From: an uncultured euryarchaeote
Lineage (GTDB): Archaea; Thermoplasmatota; Poseidoniia; Poseidoniales; Poseidoniaceae
Length of the DNA: 6,382 bases
Direction: 5' to 3'
Assembly (NCBI GenBank): GCA_937881505.1
Contig: CALGEM010000187.1
Coordinates: forward strand, 1 to 6,382
Below the pieces are notes generated by a model that searched no databases, was not told where the DNA came from, and saw only the letters and a program-made list of their open reading frames with translations. Numbering within the stretch: position 1 is the stretch's first letter; each line of letters opens with the position of its first letter. The position numbers and the translations under genes were made by a program. This document shows, in pieces, positions 1 to 5,881 of this stretch.

Positions 1-63
1 CTTGGCCTATACTTGGCGGCTGGGGGCCGTCAGACCCCGGTTCAAATCCGGGCGGGCCCACCA
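1..63 (+). tRNA. tRNA-Pro (anticodon GGG), 5' end outside the window
   Basis: This is the 3' part of a proline tRNA. The anticodon stem is GGCGG (15-19) paired with CCGTC (27-31), with one G-T wobble. The seven-base loop CTGGGGG (20-26) puts anticodon GGG at 22-24 after the invariant T. A four-base variable region (32-35) follows. The T arm is CCCGG (36-40), loop TTCAAAT (41-47), CCGGG (48-52). The 3' acceptor strand is CGGGCCC (53-59), the discriminator is A60 and CCA is encoded at 61-63. The missing 5' strand should therefore be GGGCCCG just upstream of base 1. Bases 1-14 hold the end of the D loop and the 3' D stem. Anticodon GGG reads proline codons CCC and CCU. The fold is convincing; only the truncation prevents checking the acceptor and D stems. 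Confidence 0.93.
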
Positions 64-105
64 CTTTGCTTGTGTTGTGTGAACACTTTGAAGACGCGAA
101 GCCTT

Positions 106-114
106 GGGGTTGAT
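106..114 (+). promoter_or_regulatory. Shine-Dalgarno-like stretch before the surface-protein start
   Basis: GGGGTTGAT immediately precedes ATG 115. It matches the ideal anti-16S complement GGAGGTGAT at seven of nine positions, which favours ATG 115 over the in-frame ATGs at 139 and 163. The contact is unusually close to the start, so only the GGGG core may act. In the 51-base spacer after the tRNA I see no clear archaeal TATA box, so the promoter position is unknown. Confidence 0.4.
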
Positions 115-3100
115 ATGGCGCCACTCCAACGCCAGTCCATGCGACAAGGGCATGCATTGAGCATGGTGACGCTTCTTTTGACCGTCCTCCTCCTTCCCAT
201 GGTGAACGGAGCGGACAGCACCGTCTCAACCAACACCACGTGGTCGGGGGACATGGTCCTCTCTGGCAATGTAACCGTTGCAAGCGGTGCCACCCTAACC
301 GTCTCACCAGGTACCACCGTTGACGCCAGAGACTACGCCATCATCGTTGAAGGTACACTGATGGCCGAGCAAGCCTCGTTCTTTTCCACAATCGTGCCCG
401 AAACACAAGGCTCGCACGGCCAGGGATTGTGGCCGGGCATTGTCGTGGAGGTTGGTGGTCAAGCTAACCTGACCGAAGTGAGTGTTGCCAACGCTTCAGC
501 CGGTGTCTTGGTACGAGGCGATTTCAACGGCACCGATGTGGTGTTCAACGATGCATACCGCGGTCTTTCCGTGATGGGTGGTGAGGCGGTTATCACCGGC
601 TTTGAAGCCAATCGGATGGACTACGAAGCGGTGTATGTTGAGACCGGGACACTTGATTTCACAGGCGGAGCAGCGACTGAAGTAGCGGTCGGTTTAGCCA
701 ATCATGGCACGGCGACCGTGGCTGAATTCAACGTGTACGAAGCGGGCGTAGGCGTCCAGTCCTACGACGGCAGTCTTGACATAACAGATCTCGGCGTTTA
801 CAACGCCAGCGTTGGCTTTGCCACCGCTTCGGGGGCTTCATCCCTCGTTCACACATTTTCGGGCACCGGCCTTGCCTTGGCCATTGATGCGGGCGACGCC
901 GATGATTTCGTCGTGAACACTGCACATCTCACTGGCGAACGGATGGTGGTGGGCCAAGGCGTTTCTTCCATGCATTTCGAGGACGTTGAATTCGTCTCAA
1001 CTTCATCCGACGAATTGCGCCCAGCCTTCGATATTCGCTGCGATGGCGTGTGCGCCTTGGAGAACAGCGTCATTGACGGGCAACCACGTGTTGGCGTCTC
1101 ATGGTCGGGTACAGGGACTTCTGAAATGCAGAATGTTTCCGTCTTTGCGGCCGAACAAGCGGTTGACGCCACCGGCAGCGGCCATGCAGCTTGGACCAAT
1201 TTGACCGTCAACGCATCACAAACGGCCGTTTCGGTTCAAACGCCCACCAGCGACCTCTCAAACGTTCATGTTGAACTAACATCGAGTGAGGGCGTAGGTC
1301 TTGATGTCCTTGGTGGGGTTCACGATTGGGCCGAGATCACGGTGGAGAAATCCTTTGCATCTACGGATCAAACTTCAATCGGGATGAAGGCATGGTACAG
1401 CGACCTTTCCATTGGGCATTTTACCTCACGAAATGTCTCAACCGGCATGATGCTCGAGGACAGTTCCGTTGTCGCTTCGACGACCGAAGCCAACATTGGA
1501 AGCCTTGTGGGCCTCCACCTCATCGATTCTTCGTATCGCGGTTCGGGCTTGACGACCATCGCTCAGGACGAAGGCGTTTTGATGGAAGGGGACACAACCC
1601 TTCACCTCTCTTCTTGGACGGCGCAACTTCACAACACACCGCTCATGATGTCCACCGGCAGCACCGCCACCGTGCGAAGTTTCACGCCGCTCAACACCGC
1701 CCAAACGTCCGCCGATGCGCTGGGGGATGGAACCTTCTACTACGGTTCAAGCTACAATCCGTCCATCAGCACCTCTGCATCCTATCGTTTCATTGAAACG
1801 GATGTCACCTTCACGGATTTGGCCGGCCAACCCATAGAGGCCCATGTCTCCGTTCACGGCTTTGCTTTGATGAGCAACAGCAACGGGGCGCTTACGCTAC
1901 CGCTGGTGAGCAGCGGCTCGGTGGTGGACGCAACTCTTCAGGGAGCAGGTGCCCGTGTCACGCTCTTTGGCGGCCAAGGCGGTCAGTCGGTTCAGGTTCC
2001 GGTTATACCTCAAGGTGACTGGACCATCTCGGCGGGGCAAGACGTTGTTCTTGGGCCCCGGCCAGACGGGCAACCTCACCAACTCACGGGTGATTTGACG
2101 ATCGGAAACAACGGCGCCTTGACCTTGATTTCAACAGAGGTGGTGCTCTCTTCAGGGCACACGATCTCGGTGGAAGGCACGGGGCAACTCATCGGTGAAG
2201 ACGCCTCCATTACGGCTGATACGCTCCAAGCCAGCGGCCAGAGCGTCATCACTGGAACCGATGCCGCCTCACTCACCCTCGATACCAATGTTCAGTGGGG
2301 CTGTTTGAACCCTCTTGAACTACAACATCTCAACATCCTTGGTTCGCTGACGCTTCAACCTGGATGCGAGATTGACGTCATGGGCGGCACCGTAGAAGGA
2401 ATCATCACGGCCATGACGGGTGCTGAGTTCACCAGTTCTTCCACGCTTGACCTCCTTGTGTTGGACAAAGGCGAACCGGTTGAGGGCGCCTTGATTTCCA
2501 TCGAAGGGTCGGTGGCGATGACGGACGCCAACGGCGAGTTATCAACCGAAACGGTTGCTCGGCGAGTCACTGATGCAGGCCAAACCTGGGAGGGCATCAA
2601 AACCGTCACACTCCAGCGCAACAACTTCTCTGATTTCGTCACCTGGGACACCAACCGTTCACTGGCCCACACGTTCATGGCGTCAACAGTGCCCAGTGGC
2701 GAAGTTTCCGGTTGGCTCGTGCTCGAGCGCCAGTGGAGTCCGTACACATTGGACCATTCACTTGTCTTGCAAAGTGCCTCAACGATGACGGTGCAAGACG
2801 GAGTGTCGTTGCGAATTTCCGAGGGCGCCACCATCACGGTCAACGGCGTCCTCGATGCGGGCGAAGCTACGCTTTCTTCCACGGGCTTTGGAGCGCGATG
2901 GGGAGGGCTTGCCCTCGGGTCATCAACAGCAGCTGCGATTGAACTTTCAGGGACGCAACTCATTGAATCTGCCCCAGCATTGACGGTTTCAGGTTTGGGT
3001 TCCGTCCAAGCGGATGGCGTGTTCATGGCTCGTTCTGCTAGCGACCCCTTGGTCGTGGTGGAATCCGGAAGCGCCGCTTCGTTGGTTGTCCGCAACAGTC

Positions 3101-4806
3101 ACCTGCAAAACGGCAGCGGCTGCGCTCAACTCTATCCATCAAGCGGTCTCATCACCTTCACCAACGTGAGCTTCGCCGATTGCGAAGAGCAGGCCATTTG
3201 GGCCCAACAGGCGCCTTTGGACCTCTCGGATGTGGTTCTGGGCGAAGGCACGAATTGGGGGTTGGAGTTGACCGGTGTTTCAGGCGCCATCAACGGCATC
3301 GATGCTACACAATTCCATGGCACAGGGGCCATCGTATCCCTGAACAGCATCACGTCGTCGTTCACACTGACCGATGTTGTTGGAACGGTATCTGGCCAAG
3401 CGGGTATCGTTGGGGAAGGCAACGAAGACATCACGCTTGAACGAGTCCACCTTACGGGTGCGCCAGCCATTGACGTTGACCGCACCTCCGGACTCTTTTC
3501 GGACATCACCCTGGAGGGACAAGGGGCTGGGACGGCGTTCATTTCTCATCACGGCCGGTCTTCCGATTCGCTGGTGGTGGAAGGACTCGACATCTCGGGA
3601 TACAATGTCGGTGTTTCCCTTCATTCCGATCCCGGTGAGATCAGCGCGCCGTTGGTGCTACGCTCAGCCCACATCGTGTCCTCAAATGCTCTTGCCACGG
3701 AAGAATTCCCCGTTCGATTGGAGGCGTGTTCCCTCATTGGTGCAGTCGATGTCGCTAACACCGAGGTCGTTTCGGTGGACGGCCAAGTCGGTACGGTTTC
3801 CGTCGGCGAATCAGGTGAATTTTCGGCCTATCGGACGATGACGCTCGATGCTCAACGGGGCGGCGTTCCGGTTGCTGCCTCCTTTTTGGTGGAGTATGGC
3901 AACGAACTTCTCCAGTCAATGAGCGTTCAGGGAACCACCGTTGACGTTGAACTTCTCTTGCGCACCATCACAGCATCCGGCGAAGCCGTGGCTTCACAGT
4001 GGGTGGTCCAAGCAGCAGTGACAGGATCGCCGCTCGCTGAATTAACGGTCGACTCACCAGCCTCCTCACCCTCAATGCTGGTCATCAACGTCCTCGTGAA
4101 CCAACCTCCTGAGGTTGACTTGCTCGAACCCTATGCTGGTCAGCGCGTGATGGAGGGCGATTCCATTCGAGCCTCTGCCACCGTCAACGATGACATGGAT
4201 GATGACAGCGAACTCGTTCTCTCATGGCGCGTCTACGATATGGCGGGCAACACCGTCCTGCAGGGTGGAAATGAGCCCGTGTTCAACATAACGGATTTGA
4301 CAGCCGGGTTTTACATCGTTGAGGCCACGGTGGTTGACACCTATGGCGAGCAAGCCACGGCTTCCATGGATTTCGAATACACCTTGTTGGACACCGACGA
4401 TGATTGGTCGTCTTCGTGTTCATCCGATACCTGGTTCGACCCGAACACAGGAAAATCATGCGGGCCGAACATCTACGACCAGGACGATGATAACGATGGT
4501 TTCAGCGATGAGAAGGATGCCTTCCCGCTTGACCCTTGCGCTCAAATCGACACCGATGGCGATACCCAACCTGATGTGCTTGACTGTCCAGAAGGCTACA
4601 CGAGTTGGTTGACCGAGGACATGGACGACGATGGTGACGGTACGCCGGACGTGTTGGAGGGCAGTGAAGGTGGCGACGCCGATGTGAACGTGAACGCCCT
4701 GATGGTGGTCATCGCCCTCTTTGTGGTGGTTGCGCTCCTCTTCTTGGCTCGACTGCGCCGTGGTGGCCCAGGGGATTTGACTTCGCTTGACCAAGAACAT
4801 CTCTGA
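115..4806 (+). CDS. Giant cell-surface protein: three beta-helix modules, PKD/Ig-like domain, TSP3-like calcium-binding stalk and C-terminal membrane anchor
   Basis: This is a 1563-residue secreted, membrane-anchored protein; its biological role is unknown. A signal peptide occupies residues 1 to about 33, with Arg6 and Arg10, hydrophobic core VTLLLTVLLLPMV (18-30), and a likely cut near NGA|D. Beta-helix module 1 spans about 43-550 and opens with the typical VTVASGATLTVSPGTTV coil. Module 2 spans about 634-775 and module 3 about 865-1235. Each is followed by a carboxypeptidase-regulatory-like segment (about 563-633, 779-860, 1239-1320), recognisable by phrases such as GQPIEAHVSV and GEPVEGALISI. 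A PKD/Ig-like domain (about 1329-1422) follows. Then comes an acidic TSP3-like region (about 1426-1515) with DQDDDNDGFSD, DTDGDTQPD and DDDGDGTPD loops and four cysteines (1435, 1449, 1475, 1491). Residues 1528-1547 form a membrane helix followed by RLRRGG. Known relatives of such folds are adhesins and polysaccharide-binding or -cleaving proteins; no catalytic residues are evident. The frame is also open back through the tRNA, but ATG 115 gives a proper signal peptide. Domain limits are by eye. Confidence 0.9.
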   Translation: MAPLQRQSMRQGHALSMVTLLLTVLLLPMVNGADSTVSTNTTWSGDMVLSGNVTVASGATLTVSPGTTVDARDYAIIVEGTLMAEQASFFSTIVPETQGSHGQGLWPGIVVEVGGQANLTEVSVANASAGVLVRGDFNGTDVVFNDAYRGLSVMGGEAVITGFEANRMDYEAVYVETGTLDFTGGAATEVAVGLANHGTATVAEFNVYEAGVGVQSYDGSLDITDLGVYNASVGFATASGASSLVHTFSGTGLALAIDAGDADDFVVNTAHLTGERMVVGQGVSSMHFEDVEFVSTSSDELRPAFDIRCDGVCALENSVIDGQPRVGVSWSGTGTSEMQNVSVFAAEQAVDATGSGHAAWTNLTVNASQTAVSVQTPTSDLSNVHVELTSSEGVGLDVLGGVHDWAEITVEKSFASTDQTSIGMKAWYSDLSIGHFTSRNVSTGMMLEDSSVVASTTEANIGSLVGLHLIDSSYRGSGLTTIAQDEGVLMEGDTTLHLSSWTAQLHNTPLMMSTGSTATVRSFTPLNTAQTSADALGDGTFYYGSSYNPSISTSASYRFIETDVTFTDLAGQPIEAHVSVHGFALMSNSNGALTLPLVSSGSVVDATLQGAGARVTLFGGQGGQSVQVPVIPQGDWTISAGQDVVLGPRPDGQPHQLTGDLTIGNNGALTLISTEVVLSSGHTISVEGTGQLIGEDASITADTLQASGQSVITGTDAASLTLDTNVQWGCLNPLELQHLNILGSLTLQPGCEIDVMGGTVEGIITAMTGAEFTSSSTLDLLVLDKGEPVEGALISIEGSVAMTDANGELSTETVARRVTDAGQTWEGIKTVTLQRNNFSDFVTWDTNRSLAHTFMASTVPSGEVSGWLVLERQWSPYTLDHSLVLQSASTMTVQDGVSLRISEGATITVNGVLDAGEATLSSTGFGARWGGLALGSSTAAAIELSGTQLIESAPALTVSGLGSVQADGVFMARSASDPLVVVESGSAASLVVRNSHLQNGSGCAQLYPSSGLITFTNVSFADCEEQAIWAQQAPLDLSDVVLGEGTNWGLELTGVSGAINGIDATQFHGTGAIVSLNSITSSFTLTDVVGTVSGQAGIVGEGNEDITLERVHLTGAPAIDVDRTSGLFSDITLEGQGAGTAFISHHGRSSDSLVVEGLDISGYNVGVSLHSDPGEISAPLVLRSAHIVSSNALATEEFPVRLEACSLIGAVDVANTEVVSVDGQVGTVSVGESGEFSAYRTMTLDAQRGGVPVAASFLVEYGNELLQSMSVQGTTVDVELLLRTITASGEAVASQWVVQAAVTGSPLAELTVDSPASSPSMLVINVLVNQPPEVDLLEPYAGQRVMEGDSIRASATVNDDMDDDSELVLSWRVYDMAGNTVLQGGNEPVFNITDLTAGFYIVEATVVDTYGEQATASMDFEYTLLDTDDDWSSSCSSDTWFDPNTGKSCGPNIYDQDDDNDGFSDEKDAFPLDPCAQIDTDGDTQPDVLDCPEGYTSWLTEDMDDDGDGTPDVLEGSEGGDADVNVNALMVVIALFVVVALLFLARLRRGGPGDLTSLDQEHL

Positions 4807-4808
4807 GG
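4805..4808 (+). promoter_or_regulatory. Ribosome binding site GAGG overlapping the upstream stop codon
   Basis: GAGG overlaps the TGA stop (4804-4806) of the surface-protein gene and sits seven bases before ATG 4816. This placement fits translational coupling of the two genes and supports ATG 4816 as the true start. Confidence 0.55.
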
Positions 4809-4815
4809 CTGCAAC

Positions 4816-5367
4816 ATGGTCGACCTCCCGTCTGCAGAACACGTGGCGATGGTGGCGGTTGCCGTCCTTGCCGTTATCGTGGCATGGGACGCCTATTGGT
4901 TGACCAAGCAGCGACGGGATGTTCCCGAACTCGGTCCCCTCGCGGGCGGCGGTTTTGCTTGGGCGAGTGAAGGCGTTCACGAAATGGTGCGACAATGGGG
5001 TAACCTCGGTTCAATGGCCGCCATGATGGTGCTTCCATGGGCCTTGCTTGAAGCGAGCAACACCCCCATCATCTACGCCATCCTCTGGGATGTCTTCCTT
5101 GCTCTGCACCTCATCTCCCTGCTGATTCCCAAGCGTTACGCCATCACCTCAACCCACCTCTTCGCCGACGGTCAACGCTACCCTTGGGAGCGTCTGCGCT
5201 TGGCCAAACGGCAACCCAAACGCCGCATCATGCTGCTTCGAAACGGTTGGGGCCCGTTCGGCCCCTTGCCGTTGGGTGGCGACTCGGATTCCCTTCGTGT
5301 CGCCCGGGAATACATCAAGGCCATGGAGCAAGCACGAAGCGGCGAGGTTGCCGACGAGAGCGAGTGA
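4816..5367 (+). CDS. Small membrane protein with three predicted helices and a basic cytoplasmic C-terminal domain, function unknown
   Basis: This is a 183-residue integral membrane protein that I do not recognise as a named family. Helix 1 covers about residues 9-29 and is followed by the basic turn KQRR. Helices 2 and 3 form a hairpin at about 64-82 and 85-104. The tail, about 106-171, begins KRYAITSTHLFADGQRYPWE and alternates beta-like strands with a basic segment (KRQPKRR) before a predicted helix (SLRVAREYIKAME). That layout recalls the small bacterial PH-like or DUF5673-type tails of membrane proteins, in which a YAIT..g....G...YPW phrase is typical; the match is by eye only. The gene starts nine bases after the surface-protein stop, so the two are probably cotranscribed. 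A role in membrane insertion, anchoring or sensing for the surface protein is conceivable but is inferred from position alone. The start is supported by the GAGG at 4805. Confidence 0.85.
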   Translation: MVDLPSAEHVAMVAVAVLAVIVAWDAYWLTKQRRDVPELGPLAGGGFAWASEGVHEMVRQWGNLGSMAAMMVLPWALLEASNTPIIYAILWDVFLALHLISLLIPKRYAITSTHLFADGQRYPWERLRLAKRQPKRRIMLLRNGWGPFGPLPLGGDSDSLRVAREYIKAMEQARSGEVADESE

Positions 5368-5404
5368 ACGGCAGCCTCATGACCCGCCCACGCAAGCCTT
5401 GACC

Positions 5405-5833
5405 ATGGAGTGGACCCGAAGCGGTGACGACCTGTTTGTGCGATTGGACCCGGGTGAGGAAATCCACGCTTCCCTTCAAGGGCTTGCCGACACCGTCGGT
5501 TTTGATGCCGCGGCCATCACCAGCGGCATCGGACGCACTCGAGACAGCACGTACGGGTACATGGACGACGACCACGTGTACCATCGCGTGACCCTTGAGA
5601 GTGGCGCCGAACTTGTCACGCTCCAAGGCAACCTCGCTCGCCGAGAAAACGGTCAGGCGTTCACCCACCTTCATGCGACTTTTTCTGATGATGATTTGAC
5701 ACCTCATGCCGGTCATGTGTTTTCGGCTACCGTCCATGTGGTCGCAGAAATCCACCTTCGTATTTTGAGCCAAGCCATCATGACACGCTGTCCACTTGAG
5801 AACAGTGAATTCGTGGCGCTCAAGTTCAATTGA
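5405..5833 (+). CDS. PPC/DUF296 domain protein (COG1661-type, 'PD1-like DNA-binding')
   Basis: This is a 142-residue single-domain protein of the PPC (plant and prokaryote conserved)/DUF296 family. The domain fills the whole chain. It starts with the usual R-x-G-x-x-L-x-V-R-L-x-P-G-E-E opening (residues 5-19), continues with AAITSGIG (36-43) and GAELVTLQGNL (67-77), and carries the metal-site signature THLHATFSDDD (87-97) with AGH at 102-104. His88, His90 and His104 are the presumed zinc ligands known from archaeal and bacterial homologues, and Glu115 lies in the conserved VxAEI strand. Family members form trimers. Their cellular role in prokaryotes is not established, and the old 'DNA-binding' label rests on the plant AT-hook proteins; no AT-hook is present here. 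ATG 5405 is chosen because the domain begins at once; the frame is open upstream to 5276 but that stretch overlaps the previous gene and resembles nothing. It lies 37 bases after the membrane-protein gene, with no clear Shine-Dalgarno motif. Confidence 0.92.
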   Translation: MEWTRSGDDLFVRLDPGEEIHASLQGLADTVGFDAAAITSGIGRTRDSTYGYMDDDHVYHRVTLESGAELVTLQGNLARRENGQAFTHLHATFSDDDLTPHAGHVFSATVHVVAEIHLRILSQAIMTRCPLENSEFVALKFN

Positions 5834-5872
5834 GGGGTCAAAAAGCGATGCTTCATAGCCTGTCGCACCCCT
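5833..5872 (+). other. Interrupted stem-loop in the PPC-ligA spacer
   Basis: AGGGGT (5833-5838) pairs perfectly with ACCCCT (5867-5872). Inside it, GCGA (5845-5848) pairs with TCGC (5863-5866), so the 3' side is continuous and the 5' side carries a bulge CAAAAA (5839-5844). The structure fills most of the 48-base gap. It could be an mRNA leader fold near the ligase start or a processing element. It lacks a trailing T run, so a classical terminator is unlikely. Function is inferred only from position. Confidence 0.35.
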
Positions 5873-5881
5873 GTTCCGTCC

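Noticed and set aside
72..86. GTGTT/AACAC hairpin downstream of the tRNA
   Set aside because: A five-base A/T-rich stem is too weak and no oligo-T follows, so I do not call it a terminator.
13..114. Upstream extension of the surface-protein frame from a TTG at 13
   Set aside because: It runs through the tRNA sequence and would place about 34 non-hydrophobic residues ahead of a normal signal peptide; ATG 115 with GGGGTTGAT before it is better.
1326..1796. Forward open frame of 156 codons in another frame
   Set aside because: It is a shadow inside beta-helix module 1, with Arg/His-rich low-complexity translation and no family resemblance.
2355..3095. Antisense open frame of 246 codons
   Set aside because: It lies wholly within the well-supported surface-protein gene, shows no recognisable domain or start context, and is expected as a by-product of codon bias at this GC content.
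4456..4995. Antisense open frame of 179 codons across the stalk and the next gene
   Set aside because: Its His/Val-rich translation is the complement of the acidic Asp-repeat coding sequence, and it crosses two convincing forward genes.
5379..5402. Seven-codon mini-ORF (MTRPRKP) ending two bases before the PPC start
   Set aside because: Such a short frame is easily due to chance; there is no ribosome binding site or attenuation-type hairpin to support a leader peptide.
5276..5404. N-terminal extension of the PPC protein from a GTG at 5276
   Set aside because: It overlaps the end of the membrane-protein gene by about 90 bases and adds sequence unrelated to the PPC domain, which starts right after ATG 5405.
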